A stretch of 64,000 nucleotides of DNA from Caenorhabditis elegans (lineage: Eukaryota; Nematoda; Chromadorea; Rhabditida; Rhabditidae), in NCBI RefSeq assembly GCF_000002985.6, contig NC_003282.8:2480001-2544000 (forward strand), read 5' to 3'. Below are positions 44,801-53,734 of the stretch, piece by piece (the stretch's first letter is position 1; every line of letters begins with the position of its first letter). The position numbers and the translations under genes are program-made. Below the pieces are notes generated by a model, which ran no database searches, was not told the DNA's origin, and was given only the letters and a program-made list of their open reading frames with translations.

Positions 44801-47800
44801 AATGCGTTGGCCTAATGCGTTCCCGTAATCAAAATGAGTTGGTGGTTTCGAATATTCTTCAATTGATTCTCGACGTCACTACAAAAGTATCAATATACAT
44901 TGATAATGAGGACGAGTCGAATGCTCTTTATGCGTCGTTGCTCCAAATTGTGGACACCTACAAAACTGACCAATTTCAGCGATTTTCCACGTTTACAGCC
45001 GACGATGAGGAGAAGGCAACCGATTTGGTACGGGGAAATTTGAAATTCCCGCCAAAATTTTACACTTTGATCATTAGAGCGCGTTTGGAAGATTTTGGAA
45101 TTAAAAATTCGAATTTCCCGCCGACCGCGCCCCAAGCGCCCCAATGGCAAAATTGGCAGTAGAGCGCGTTTGCGGAAAATTTGAATTTTTAGAATTTTAA
45201 TCGCAAAATACGGGCGGCTCGAATTTTAAAACTTGAATATAAATATTGATTTTTGCGCCGCTAAAAAGCAGTTTTAATTCAAAAATTTTTCGAAAATCTC
45301 ACCGCAGTTGCAAGTCCGCCCTATTGAGAAAAAGTGCGGAAAATTTGAATTTTTTTTGAACAAAAAATTAGAATTTTGCAAATGCGCCCTATTGCAACTT
45401 ACGGCTGGCGAGAAATTCGAGCAGGTGCGCTCTATTGACAATTTTAACAATGGGGCGCACTTGCAACGAGCGGCTGGCGAAAATTTAATTTTTTTTGATT
45501 TTCAGTAGAATAGCTAAAATGTGAAAAATTCGATTTTCCGAGAAATAATTTTGAATTTAAAAATATCAAATTTCGCAATAGGGCGCACTTGGGTCGGCTG
45601 CTGGAGATTTCAAATTTTGAATTATGCAAGTGCGCTCTATTGATAATTGTTTCAATAGGGCACATGTTCAACCTTTGGGCGATAGACATTTTTTGAAATT
45701 TTCAGTAAAAATTCGAACTTTTACAATTTTCACACTGCAAGCGCGCCCTGTTGATAGTATTTGCAATGGGGCACACTTGAAACAAGCGGTCGATCAAAAT
45801 TTGAATTTTTGAATTCAAAAATTAATAATTTCACAATTTTCATGTTACAAGTGCGCCCTTTTTTTTTTTTTTTCGACTGAAAATTTGAATTTTCGATTAA
45901 AAAAATTCAAAATTTCCAGTTATAAGCGCGCTCTGTTGATAATATCAACAATGGAGCGTAGTTGAAACAAGTGGTTGACAAAAATTTGAATTTTTGAATT
46001 AAAATTCAAAATTTCACAATTTTCATGTTACAAGCGCGCCCTATTGCTAATTTTCGACTGAAAATTTGAATTTTTGAATTAAAATTCAAAATTTCACAAT
46101 TTCCATGTTACAAGTGCGCCCTATTGCTAATTTTCGACTGAAAATTTGAATATTTGGTTTAAACATTCAAAATTTCACAATTTTCATGTTACAAGTGCGC
46201 CCTATTGCTAATTTTCGACTGAAAATTTGAATATTTGGTTTAAACATTCAAAATTTCACAATTTTCATGTTACAAGTGCGCCCTATTGCTAATTTTCGAC
46301 TGAAAATTTGAATTTTTGAATTAAAATTCAAAATTTCACAATTTTCATGTTACAAGCGCGCCCTATTGCTAATTTTCGACTGAAAATTTGAATATTTGGT
46401 TTAAACATTCAAAATTTCACAATTTTCATGTTACAAGTGCGCCCTATTGCTAATTTTCGACTGAAAATTTGAATTTTTGAATTAAAATTCAAAATTTCAC
46501 AATTTTCATGTTACAAGCGCGCCCTATTGCTAATTTTCAACCAAAAATTTAAATTTTTTCTAAAATTTCCACTCTTTTTTTTTTGTTGCAGGCTCTATTC
46601 ATTGATATTCTATCAAATGTGCTCTCCAAAGATTTCCTCACACTTGGAGGTGAAAACTGTACAAATGGTGCAAAAGTTGTGATTCATTCACTGGAAATGT
46701 TGCTCACAATCATGAATGACCGAGTGCTCCAAATGCCAGAAGTCGCGTTGAAATTCTTTCGTTTAATCTTGTATCTCGTCGAATTCTCGCCAGAATCTCT
46801 CGCCGAAATGTCCGATCAGTTGATGTCATCGTTGTGCCAGTGCATTCGGGTAAAAATTTCGAAATTCCGGAAAAATCAAAAGAAATCCGGAAAAATCGAT
46901 AAAATTTTTAAAAAAACCGGAAAATCGATAAAATTGAAAAAAAAAGTCGATAAACTTTAAAAAAAAAAACGGAAAAATCGATAAAATTTCAAAAAAAAAA
47001 TCCGAAAAAAATCGATAAACTTTTTAAAAAAATCCGGAAAAATCGATAAAATTTCAAAAAAAAAATCCGGAAAAATCGATAAAATTTCGGGAAAAAATTG
47101 GGGAAAAAAGACCTAAAAGTCATGAAATTCAAGAAAATTGAATAAATTTTTTGAAAAATCGATAAAACTCAACCAAAAATCAATAAATTTCCGGGAAAAT
47201 CGATAGAATTGAAAAATCCGGAAAAATCGATATATTTGTGAATTTTTTTCAAATTTATCGACTTGCAAAAAAAAAATCAATTTTCCTGCATTTTACTTTT
47301 TTTAAAACAAAAAATATCGATTTTTCCAAATTTTTTTATTAAAAAAAACCATTTTTAGCTCGGAATGGCATTAATTTCCATGAAAATCCATCAAGTTTGA
47401 AAAAAGTAGCTATAATTCCCCAAAAATCAAGGAATTTCGTTAGAAAAGTTCAAATTTTGTGTCACAATTTTATCGATTTTTCTGTATTTTATTGATTTTT
47501 TCTTCCAAAATTTAAATTATACAAAAGTTAAATCGATTTTTCATCAATGATTGAAAAAATCAATAAAATGCAACCAAAAGTTCGTAATTTTCCAAAAATC
47601 AAAAAATACCCAATAAAATCGATAACTAAAAATTCGAAAAATTGAAAGAAATTCTGTAAAAATCGATATAAAAAAGCCTCAAAATTATTTGAAGAATTGA
47701 TTTTAAAAAATCGATAATATCATTTTGTTGATTTTCTGCATTTTATCGATTGTTTCAAAATAAAATGATCAATTATCGGAACCTTTTCATTAAGAAAAAC

Positions 47801-50107
47801 CGATTTTTCAGCTCGGCATGACTGGACAATTCGGAATGGAAATCACATCAACATCACTGGAATCTCTGACGGAAGTTGTTCTTCATTTCGGTAGCCCGGC
47901 GAATAAAGGAAGATGTACACAGAATTTGGCATTCCTTTTCAAGGAAATGTTGCCGGTAAGCACGGAAAGACGAGTGTTAATGTGCGCCCGCAAGCTGTCA
48001 GGATACTGCAAAAGCCCACTAATTTGGCAGTGTTTAATCCAAACTGCCAATTTAGTCTGTCACCTGGAAATCGGCCAAAAAACGCTTTTTTTTGTTGTTA
48101 AAATCGATAATTCTATAGAAAAATGATAGTTTTTTGTTGAAAAATTGATAATTTGATGAAAATCGATAAAATCGAAAAATCGAAAAATCGATAAAAAGTT
48201 TAATTTTAAAAAACTTTGGTCGATAATTTGAATAATTTTATCGCCGCCAACTCGCCATATATCCAGATTTCCGTTTAGAAAATTCTAAAAAATTTTTGCA
48301 GACGGTCTTCGAAACGTGCCTATCAAACACATGTGAAAACAGTATCTACGCGGAATCGTGCTCGGCACTCTATGCTCTAATCGCTTTCGAACGCTCATTC
48401 TTCGATGAATATGTGAATGAACTTTTCTCGAAGAAATCGAATCAACAAGCACGTCAAGTACTCGAAGCTGCATTTACAGAGCTTATGGAAGTTAATCCAG
48501 AACCTGGAAATCGACGTGGAAGGTGCAGATTTTTTTCGTCGCCGCAAAAATCGATAAATTACAATGGTTTTTGAAGGGAAAATCGATGTTTTTCATAGAA
48601 AGTAGCAAATTTATATAAAAATCTATAACTTAATTTTTTTTTCCAAAAAATCGATAATTTTATTTAAAAAAATCGATAGTTTCTATAAAATCGATAATTC
48701 ATTTTTTTTCCAAAAATCGATAATTTTATTAAAAAAATTAATAGTTTCTATAAAATCGATAATTCATTTTTTTTTCCAAAAATCGATAGCTTCTATAAAA
48801 TCGATAGTTTTCATAGAAAAATCGATAGTTTCTATAAAATCGATAATTCATTTTTCTTCCAAAAATCGATAGCTTCTATAAAATCGATAGTTTTCATAGA
48901 AAAATCGATAGTTTCTATAAAATCGAAAATTCTTTTTTTTTTCCAAAAATCGATAATTTTCATAGAAAAATCGATAATTCATTTTTCTTCCAAAAATCGG
49001 TAGTTTCTATAAAATCGATAATTCATTTTTCTTCCAAAAATCGATAGTTTCTATAAAATCGATAGTTTTCATAGAAAAATCGATAGTTTCTATAAAATCG
49101 ATAATTCATTTTTTTTCCAAAAATCGATAGCTTCTATAAAATCGATAGTTTTCATAGAAAAATCGATAGTTTCTATAAAATCGATAATTCATTTTTTTTT
49201 CTAAAAATCGATAATTTTATGAAAAAAAATCGATAGTTTCTATAAAACCGATAATTCATTTTTTTTTCCAAAAATCGGTAGTTTCTATAAAATCGATAAT
49301 TCATTTTTTTTCTAAAAATCGATAATTTTATGAAAAAAAATCGATAGTTTCTATAAAACCGATAATTCATTTTTTTTCCAAATATCGATAATTCATTTTT
49401 TTCCAAAAATCGATAATTTTAATAGAAAAATTCATGATTTCATAAAAATCGATAATTCTTTTTTTTTTTCCAAAAATCGATAGTTTCTATAAAATCGATA
49501 CTTGTATTGAAAAAATCGATAATTTTCATAGAAAAATCGATAATTTTTATAAAAATCGATAATTTTAATAGAAAAATTCATGATTTTATAAAAATCGATA
49601 ATTTAATTTTTTTTTTTGAAAAATCAACACTTCAACGAATAAATCGACAATTTCATATAACAATTCATGATTTTATGAAAATCGATAATTTAAATAATTT
49701 TTTCCCCAAAAAATCTATACTTTTACAAAAATCGACACTTTCATATAAAAATTCATAATTTTATACAGTAATCAATAATTTAATTTTTTCTAAAAAAAAA
49801 ACGGTAGTTTTATAGAAAAACGGCAATTTAATGAAAAATCGATAATAGTTGCAAAAAATCCATAAAAAATTTTTCTTTTCCAAAAATCAATAATTTTTAT
49901 TCTGAAGAAGTTGATGATCGTAAAGAAAAATATATTATTTCATGGAAAATCGATATTTTCATTTTAAAAAGTCAATATTTTCAGAGAAAAATCGATAATG
50001 TTTCAATTTTTTTTTTCAAAAAATCAATAATTTTTTGCAGAGTTCAATTCCGCAGCCGAATGGAACAATTCCTAAACAAGATCCAAGGACTTTTGAGCTA
50101 TAATTAA
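17817..50107 (+). CDS. XPO4: Exportin-4 ortholog (importin-beta family nuclear transport receptor)
   Basis: Seventeen exons join in frame to 1,120 aa (human XPO4 about 1,150): 17817-17858, 18032-18134, 19194-19335, 21767-22025, 24312-24497, 29986-30142, 31456-31712, 35057-35385, 38824-39135, 40634-40784, 41778-41914, 42775-43121, 44777-45027, 46592-46849, 47812-47955, 48302-48522, 50041-50107. Collinear matches to vertebrate XPO4 include AAMIIKRGIL, the Trp-rich FRPPISWKDLL, IQLASLTG, MKALVLIGAAA, VLFKFLYAIIDKCVGLM, NVLSKDFL, CIRLGMT and the C-terminus MEQFLNKIQGLLSYN. The fold is a HEAT-repeat solenoid. Known cargoes in mammals are eIF5A and SMAD3 (export). About 90% of the gene is intron, packed with repeats and two antisense nested genes. 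Polyadenylation signal at 50282-50287. Confidence 0.95.
18660..19090 (+). repeat. Direct duplication in XPO4 intron 2
   Basis: A block of roughly 150 bp starting CCCGGATTTTCTCTAATTTC at 18661 recurs at 18931 with few changes (spacing about 270 bp), including TCAACGTTTTCGCGCTGAAA and GGCTTTTGCATTT. The rest of intron 2 is AT-rich DNA with CGAAAA/TTTTTC motifs and nothing else that I can see. Confidence 0.75.
20003..20840. mobile_element. Long palindrome (MITE-like) in XPO4 intron 3
   Basis: Inverted arms run from GGAAAAATGCTCATTTTTC at 20161 and its inverse at about 20799-20818 toward a centre near 20490, where AAAAGCCTTCAAAG and CTTTGAAGGCTTTT meet. Traces of the outer arm (CCAAGTTTTTGTTGAAAAT near 20004, inverse near 20824-20842) suggest a longer original element split by a local duplication. 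The block around 19660-19740 is repeated at 20060-20145. It has no coding capacity. Confidence 0.75.
21026..21638. mobile_element. TTAA-type palindromic MITE in XPO4 intron 3
   Basis: Same family as 2443-3043: arms run from GAAATTTGAGACTTTGCG to AAAGTCTCAGATTTCGG. The left TTAA (21026-21029) is intact; the right end reads TTCGAA, so the duplication has decayed. It lies about 130 bp before exon 4. Confidence 0.75.
22609..23026 (-). mobile_element. Candidate solo LTR
   Basis: A 418-bp GC-richer insert interrupts the left arm of the palindrome. Read on the minus strand it starts TGTAAGAATC, has a TATA box (CCCCTATAAAAGG), an AATAAA downstream and ends TTATTATACA, the order expected of an LTR. 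A clean target duplication is not obvious; ATAC may be duplicated. No gag-pol sequence is present, so it would be a solo LTR. Confidence 0.5.
23118..23365 (+). mobile_element. tRNA-derived SINE-like element
   Basis: The head resembles a tRNA: TAGCTCAGTCGGTAG fits the A box and GAGTTCAAGTCC fits the B box, 47 bp apart. Arms do not pair well enough for a working tRNA (D stem and T stem are broken), and there is no proper anticodon loop. A unique ~170-bp GC-rich body follows, ending CCTTTAATCCTTTTT, a possible pol III terminator-like tail. It sits inside the palindromic element in XPO4 intron 4. Confidence 0.6.
23815..24300 (+). repeat. Dispersed CCACTTTTACGGGGAA repeat, before XPO4 exon 5
   Basis: Two tandem copies (about 23815-24120 and 24145-24295). 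Each has a hairpin (AATGTGCTCTATTGGCGATTGT pairing with an ACAATTACCAA arm) followed by CCACTTTTACGGGG and CTGCCCAAATTTTCAATTTT. The second ends about 20 bp before the exon 5 acceptor. Confidence 0.8.
24682..27886 (-). CDS. Secreted protein nested antisense in XPO4 intron 5
   Basis: Four minus-strand exons, 27886-27752, 27715-27617, 25564-25316 and 24828-24682, join in frame to 209 aa. All junctions have GT-AG, and AATAAA follows the TAG on that strand near 24650. Residues 1-22 are a signal peptide (LVAFLAVFVSVTVDA, then QYPVTYG). The mature chain is mostly helical and rich in Ala, Lys and Asn, with motifs KKKRANSWVPNNL, DHRNTVGLFWADLQPGL, DALNEWYAYCHYN and SSAWYARFTVMMLFGSW at the C-terminus, and only two cysteines in the mature part. 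There is no membrane anchor. I do not recognise the family. Exon 2 could instead start at 27697 (second acceptor, same frame). A CT-rich stretch with TATATG lies upstream near 27998. Confidence 0.8.
25714..25886. mobile_element. hAT-type MITE with GGCAAA/TTGCCG internal repeats
   Basis: Inverted ends CAGGGGTGTGCGGCAAA / TTGCCGCCCACTCCTG are flanked by GCTTATAT (25706-25713) and GCTTATAC (25887-25894), an 8-bp target duplication with one mismatch. The interior holds GGCAAATCGGCATTTTGCCG-like units, the building block of the minisatellites at 31.8-32.5 and 36.5-37.9 kb. It lies in the intron between exons 2 and 3 of the nested gene. Confidence 0.8.
26060..26676. mobile_element. TTAA-flanked palindromic MITE, divergent family
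   Basis: TTAA at both ends, inverted arms AGGAGGACTAACGGTTTGGAC / GTCCGAACCGTTAGTCCTCC, centre near 26360. Layout and internal wording (AACGAATTTCGTAATGA..) parallel the 2443-3043 family, but the sequence is clearly distinct. It is in the same intron of the nested gene. Confidence 0.8.
28261..28620 (+). repeat. 44-bp direct repeats flanking a CAGGGGTGTGCGGAT segment
   Basis: The 44 bases TGTGTAGTGC..AGTTCTCAC at 28261-28304 recur identically at 28577-28620. Immediately after the first copy comes CAGGGGTGTGCGGATAACC, a hAT-like terminus followed by CGGCTAATTCGGCTAAT units. This looks like an insertion accompanied by, or followed by, a duplication. The rest of 27.9-29.0 kb shows no gene. Confidence 0.65.
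29160..29930 (+). repeat. Dispersed repeat, three copies before XPO4 exon 6
   Basis: Three head-to-tail copies (about 29165-29455, 29475-29750, 29755-29930) of the same CCACTTTTACGGGG repeat as at 23815-24300, each with the AATGTGCAATTATTGGCGATT hairpin. The last ends about 60 bp before the exon 6 acceptor. Confidence 0.8.
30143..31455. other. XPO4 intron 6, AT-rich
   Basis: Over 1.3 kb of very AT-rich sequence made of A- and T-runs and phrases such as CAGGTATTTTCAAAAAT recurring near 30516, 30768 and 31121. It looks like degenerate tandem duplication. No gene seen. Confidence 0.5.
31800..32450. repeat. ~88-bp minisatellite (GGCAAATCGGCAGATCGACAT unit)
   Basis: At least six units begin near 31923, 32011, 32099, 32183, 32268 and 32353. 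Each runs AGATCGACATATTGCCGG, AATTGAAAACTT, GGCAAATCGGCACGTTGCC, AAATTGCCG, TTTAAAATATCC. The words match the interior of the hAT-type MITE at 25714-25886. Stop-free frames here are by-products. XPO4 intron 7. Confidence 0.9.
32858..33028 (-). CDS. Small secreted six-cysteine peptide nested antisense in XPO4 intron 7
   Basis: Minus-strand ATG at 33028-33026, TAA at 32860-32858, 56 aa. The N-terminus is a textbook signal peptide (MIVKILLLLLILFFSSATVF), followed by a mature peptide of about 35 residues with six cysteines at 28, 32, 40, 44, 47 and 51: spacing C-x3-C-x7-C-x3-C-x2-C-x3-C. It ends RRFK, and AATAAA overlaps the stop region. On the same strand a TATTTCAG acceptor (33082-33075) precedes a 46-base leader, consistent with trans-splicing, and TATA-like sequence lies just above. 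Six cysteines with this density indicate a disulfide-stabilised extracellular peptide; antimicrobial, toxin-like or signalling roles cannot be told apart. It is unrelated in sequence to the repeats around it. I do not recognise the family; the CxxxCxxC end recalls ShKT domains, but the first half does not fit. Confidence 0.7.
   Translation of the reverse strand: MIVKILLLLLILFFSSATVFGSDGLYSCLFDCGAYSHIPCFDYCKQCMETCNRRFK
33199..33609. mobile_element. 411-bp palindromic hAT-type MITE
   Basis: A perfect 8-bp target duplication TTCGGAAG (33191-33198 and 33610-33617) flanks inverted arms CAGAGGTGGGCGGATATTTT / its inverse, extending inward about 160 bp each through AATTTATCAATAAGTATTGATG. The loop holds CCGATATCCGTAATATCCG units. 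No ORF. It lies 160 bp upstream of the six-cysteine peptide gene. Confidence 0.93.
33740..34196. mobile_element. Palindromic repeat element, copy 2 (internally deleted)
   Basis: Termini CACTGCAACTTTTTCCTCACG / CGTGAGGAAAAAGTTGCAGTG are both present, but most of the left arm is missing, leaving 457 bp. See 35432-36221 for the full copy. Confidence 0.8.
34500..34995 (+). repeat. Dispersed repeat before XPO4 exon 8
   Basis: Two degenerate copies (about 34500-34700 and 34850-34995) of the CCACTTTTACGGGGAACC repeat with its hairpin. The last conserved block, CTGCCCAAATTTTGCAATTTT, ends about 65 bp before the exon 8 acceptor. Confidence 0.75.
35432..36221. mobile_element. Palindromic repeat element, copy 3 (full length)
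   Basis: A 790-bp palindrome with ends CACTGCAAC / GTTGCAGTG. TGCTT directly precedes the left end and directly follows the right end, an apparent 5-bp target duplication. Arms hold TTTCTAGGCCATGGCCGAGG; the centre holds AAAGTTGAATTT flanked by GACCGCTGAAAAAGTTTTG. No transposase. XPO4 intron 8. Confidence 0.85.
36535..37900. repeat. ~39-bp minisatellite, stop-free in three minus-strand frames
   Basis: About 35 units of the form GGCAAATTGCCGGTTTGCCGG plus ATTTTGATTTTC. Between 36718 and 37803 all three minus-strand frames are open, giving peptides of 361-468 residues rich in Lys, Ile, Gln and Asn. Several units form higher-order repeats (for example 37040-37240 against 37455-37655). The same words occur in the MITE at 25714-25886. 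No start context, splice signal or codon bias supports translation. XPO4 intron 8. Confidence 0.92.
38335..38770 (+). repeat. Dispersed repeat before XPO4 exon 9
   Basis: Two copies (38335-38600 and 38630-38770), each with the AATGTGC / hairpin and the CCACTTTTAC GGGAACCTCTGCCC block. The second ends about 55 bp before the exon 9 acceptor. Confidence 0.8.
39342..40290. mobile_element. Nested palindromes in XPO4 intron 9
   Basis: An inner 589-bp TTAA-type palindrome (39552-40140; TACCGAAATTTGAGACTTTG family) lies at the centre of an outer inverted repeat (about 39400-39551 against 40141-40290; ACAAAATTTGTAAATTTTTAAA and inverse). A lone end of the same TTAA family is at 39342-39400. Together they could fold as one ~890-bp hairpin. 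Confidence 0.75.
40785..41777. other. XPO4 intron 10, degenerate tandem AT-rich repeats
   Basis: Phrases such as AAAAATTCCAAAAACCTAAAA and AAATTGCCAAAA recur every 40-70 bp through 41200-41750. Antisense stop-free stretches rich in Phe and Leu result from this. No gene seen. Confidence 0.5.
42200..42640. mobile_element. Palindrome in XPO4 intron 11
   Basis: Arms of about 180 bp: GGCTAAAAATCGCAAGAAAT at 42232 and its inverse near 42605-42626, through CATATATAATGGGAAAATTG, meeting near 42430. No target duplication identified. Confidence 0.8.
43240..44750 (+). repeat. Segmental duplication within XPO4 intron 12
   Basis: Block one (about 43240-43980) and block two (about 44030-44745) both run from ATTTTACAAAAAAAATT plus GGATTG-GCGGA and TTTTTGAGCTCAGCTAC, through GCTAGAAATCTCAAAAA, to a copy of the dispersed CCACTTTTACGGGG repeat (43830-43975 and 44600-44745). 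The second ends about 35 bp before the exon 13 acceptor. Confidence 0.7.
45300..46545. repeat. ~81-bp minisatellite with GTGCGCCCTATTG units
   Basis: From 46000 to 46545 seven near-identical 81-bp units run AAGTGCGCCCTATTGCTAA, TTTTCGACTGAAAATTTGAA, TTCAAAATTTCACAATTTTC, ATGTTAC. Two alternating versions (TTTGGTTTAAACATT or TTTGAATTAAAATT) show higher-order amplification. 45300-46000 holds older, diverged units in mixed orientation (AATAGGGCGCACTTG as well as GCGCCCTATTG). XPO4 intron 13. Confidence 0.9.
46850..47811. other. XPO4 intron 14, ATCGATAAA-rich
   Basis: AT-rich sequence with many AAAAATCGATAAAATT phrases, looser than the array in intron 16. No gene seen. Confidence 0.5.
48590..50000. 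repeat. ATCGATA minisatellite in XPO4 intron 16
   Basis: About 1.4 kb of short units AAAAATCGATAGTTTCTATAA / AATCGATAATTCATTTTT with higher-order repeats of roughly 60-120 bp (for example 48760-48900 and 49030-49190). ClaI-type ATCGAT sites recur every 20-30 bp. Order decays toward 50 kb. Antisense stop-free stretches (YRFYRNYRF-like) are by-products. Confidence 0.9.
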
Positions 50108-50281
50108 TTTTCCCCCTTCAGTTTTCCGATTTCCCCCATAATTTATCGATTTTCTCATATTTTACCCAATTTTTTTTGCGCTCTCTACATGTTTTCACAC
50201 GATATTTATTTATTTTTCTTGTTTTTTTTTTCTTTTTACCATCACCCATTCACATTCAGGCATAACACTCCGAAATCGATC

Positions 50282-50287
50282 AATAAA
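50282..50287 (+). terminator. Polyadenylation signal of XPO4
   Basis: AATAAA 175 bp after the XPO4 stop, preceded by a T-rich, otherwise unremarkable 3' UTR. Confidence 0.6.
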
Positions 50288-51339
50288 TTATTTAAGAAAT
50301 TTTGAACTTTTGCCGCAACGCAGAGCGAAAAATCGATAATTTTCCATAATTTACGGAAAAAATCGAATCGGAATAGTTTTTTTCCGGAAAATCAATAATT
50401 TCCAGTTTTTCTAACCGCGACGCAACCGCAACGCATGTGAAAGTCAGATTTGATTTTTTGGAAAAAAATCGATAATTTTCGAATTTTTTAATGGAAAATC
50501 TATATTTAATTTTCGAATTTTTTTCGCAAAAATCGATAATTCTCAAACTTTATTGCAAAAATCGATAATTCGAATTTTAAACATGTTTTCAAGTTTATAT
50601 CGATTTTCCCGCTATTCCCCTCAAAATTACACTCCCAAACACGGAAATTTTCAGACATTTTTTCAATTTTTCAACAGAAAAGATCACAAATCCGATCGGA
50701 AATGCGTTTTTCTCCGTTTAAAGGAAAATCGCATCAATTTTTGGATGTAAAAGTCGATCTCAATGAGCGTATTTCGAGTTTTGGCCGATCCGAAAAGTTA
50801 GAGTTTCAAAAAAAAAAGTTTGAAAAAATGTTTTAGCCAAACATATATTTTTTTTTGCCATGTTATCTAATATGTATAAAATCTCAAAATAACAATATTA
50901 ATTATTATTATTTTTTGATGTTTTGCCACGTGGTTTTTGATCTCCGCCGCCGGCAGTGCGGCAGGGCTTCTTTTCCCTGCGTTATTGCTTTTTCCAGGAC
51001 TTTTTGGTGCCTAATCAATGCTCATTTTGAGCTCACTAGATGTGCGTGGCGTCTCAGTGGGAAAAATCGGAAAAAAAGTTCCGAAAAATATTTTTGTGAA
51101 AATATTTTTTATCGATTTTTCGAAGAACTGTCATTTTTTTAATGAAAATTTTTGGTTTTTTGGTTGCAATCATTTATTTTTTATAAAGTCAATAATATTC
51201 ATCGATTTTTTATCGAATAAAGATTGATTTTTAAATTGGGGCGGAGCTTGAGCACTTTCTAGAAAGCTTTCTGACCCCTAAAATGTCAATCCCATCATCT
51301 TTTTTATTTATGAAAATATATTTTTTTCGAGAAATCAAA
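50288..51339. other. Intergenic, no gene seen
   Basis: AT-rich with residual ATCGATAATT phrases to 50575, then a GC-richer patch (50930-51060) containing CTCCGCCGCCGGCAGTGCGGC. That patch shows no convincing open frame or RNA fold and may be a repeat remnant. Confidence 0.4.
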
Positions 51340-52060
51340 AATTATTGTAGATTTACGAGATTTTGTGAAGATTTACGCAGTTGCTGTGTAGTTTTACGGT
51401 GGTGTTCCATGTAGATTTACGGAAACCCTGTGTATATTTACGGTGCATCCGGGATTTTTATGTAAATTTACGGAGCTGTCCTGTGTAGATTTACGTGATG
51501 CCATGTGCAGATTTACGGAGGTATTCCATGTAGATTTACGGGAGTTTGAGTAGATTTAAAAAAGTTGTGGTGTAAATTTACGGAAACTTTACATATTTAA
51601 GATTTACGAGATATTTTTGTGGAGATCAAGAAGTTTCCATTGTAGATTTACGGGATTTTATATTTACGGGATATTTACGGAGGCTCTAGGTTTTTTTTAA
51701 ATGTAGATTTACTCAGTTGCTGTGTAGTTTTACGGAGGTGTTCTATGTAGATTTACGGGAGTTGTGTTGAATGACAAGAACCTTTGTGTAGATTTACGAT
51801 TTACGGTTGCTTTCTGTGTAGATTTACGGGGGACTCCTGTATAGTTTTACAAGAATTTTGTGTGATTCACATAGCACTCTGTGTGTATTTACTGAGTCTT
51901 TAGGTTTTTTTTAGTGTAGAAATACCAGGTTTCTGTTTAGATTTACGGAAAATTTTATAGCATTGCAAAACTCTCTGTGTAGATTTACGGAGGTGATCCA
52001 TCTACTTTAAGGTTTGTGTAGATTTACGGAACCCTCGTGTCGATTTACGTGACTTTTCGC
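51340..52060. repeat. GTGTAGATTTACGG minisatellite
   Basis: More than 25 imperfect copies of GTGTAGATTTACGG separated by 10-25 variable bases (CCTGTGTAGATTTACG, TTCCATGTAGATTTACGG). Confidence 0.9.
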
Positions 52061-53730
52061 AGTTTTTGCACAAAAATATGCAAGAAAGTTAGTTTTATGG
52101 CGTGTTTTTGTGTCCAAAAGTCACTTTTTTCTTGAGTTTTCTTACATAGAACAAATTTTCGGCAGGAGAGCTCTCTTACCACTTTTTCCCATTTATTTTA
52201 ATCTCCCAGGGGACTATCGTGTCTTCAGTTCAGTAATTGAACTGATTAGGAGTCGAAAAAAAGTGAGTAAGAGAGAAAAAGTGGAAGAAGAAGGAAGAAG
52301 CTCACTGACGGGCTCCGTGAGCTCAGGAATTCTTTTTTGGTGAAGCAGACATTTTTTGAGGAGATAGTAACGTGGAATACTAGGTTTTTTTTTCACATTT
52401 TCGAGGGAAATATTTTTGTGGAGAAACATTTTTTTCCTAAAAAATTTTATTTGAAAAAAAATAATTTGTTACCTTGTAGTTTTTTTTTTTTTTTAATTTA
52501 CCAACAAACTAGAATAAATACCAAAGCCAAAACTTTTTTAAAATGCTATAAATTACTGAAAATCTGAATTTTTTGGGAAAGTTTGGAAAAAAATGTTTAA
52601 AATTTTTTCGAAATGTTTTTTCGAAAAATTCCTTTTTTTTTAAACAGAAATCACATTAATTTTAAAAGAATTCCCAATTAAATTATTTAAAAAATTGTAA
52701 TCATAAAAACACAGAAAATCTGGAAATATTTAAGTTTTTGAAATTTATAATTTTTTTTTTCGATTTTTGTTTCAATTTTTATATTCTCTCCGAAATAAGT
52801 TTTAAAAAATTTTACTAATATTTAAGTTGCCACAAAAATTATAAACTTTTCTGAATTTCCCAAAAATTACTATTTTTTACAAAAAAATTTCAAAATTTGT
52901 TTCTTCCCAACTTCAAAAATAAATCTTAAACATACGTAATATATCGTGACTAATATCTCTCATGGTGCATTTTTTAATATTCTATAAATTTTTCCACTCT
53001 ATATTTGCTGAAAACGTTCGATGAATTAGTAATATTTTCTGGAATTTTTGAAATTTTTTTTTCCGCCAGACATTTTTGCATTTTTATTCAATTACTGTGT
53101 GAATTATATGTGTTATATATTATTTTTACACTTTTAGATAAAAATTAAGAAAATTAAAACTTTTGCAAAAACATTTTTTTTTTTGGAAATTTTTCAAAAA
53201 AAAAAATTCAAAAAAAAATCGAAAAATGTTTTTTCAAAAATTTTCAAAATTTGCCTACTAGTTCCCTGCCCTTTATATTATGTTTTTCTTGTAAAATTTC
53301 GGCAACCAGACGTCGTAAACAACACGAGAAAATCATATTTTCATGCTCTTTTATTCCTTCTTGTCCCCCCCATCTCCTCTTGTATGGCCAAAAGACTTTT
53401 CTGCTGCTGAAAAAAATTTGGTTATGAATTTGTGTTTTTTGAACCTTTGAGGTGTTTTCAGACATCTTTAAGATAGTAGAAGTATGCTGGAAAAATAATC
53501 CAGAAAGATTGAAAAAAAAAATTCAGTACAATTTTTTTTCCGGAAAATATCTGAAATTTTCAAGGTTTTACAATAAAAATTTAAATCATTTTAGTGAGTA
53601 TTCAGTAATTTTTATCTGAAATTTCACCCTAACTATACAATATGGAGAAAAATAATTTTAAAAACTGCAACTATAAGAATAATTTTAAGGCTAAAAAATT
53701 CAAAAACTAGGGCTATAACAAAAAAGTTGT
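52061..53730. other. Intergenic, mostly AT-rich
   Basis: 52090-52350 is GC-richer and Glu/Arg-codon rich on the plus strand but has no supported gene structure. 52350-53730 is A/T-run DNA. I see no gene. Confidence 0.35.
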
Positions 53731-53734
53731 CAAC

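Noticed and set aside
49173..49406. Minus-strand ORF of NYRFYRNYRF repeats
   Set aside because: Translation of the ATCGATA minisatellite in XPO4 intron 16.
52110..52343. 77-codon plus-strand ORF
   Set aside because: Composition is mixed, there is no recognisable domain, and no splice or promoter context; left as unexplained intergenic sequence.
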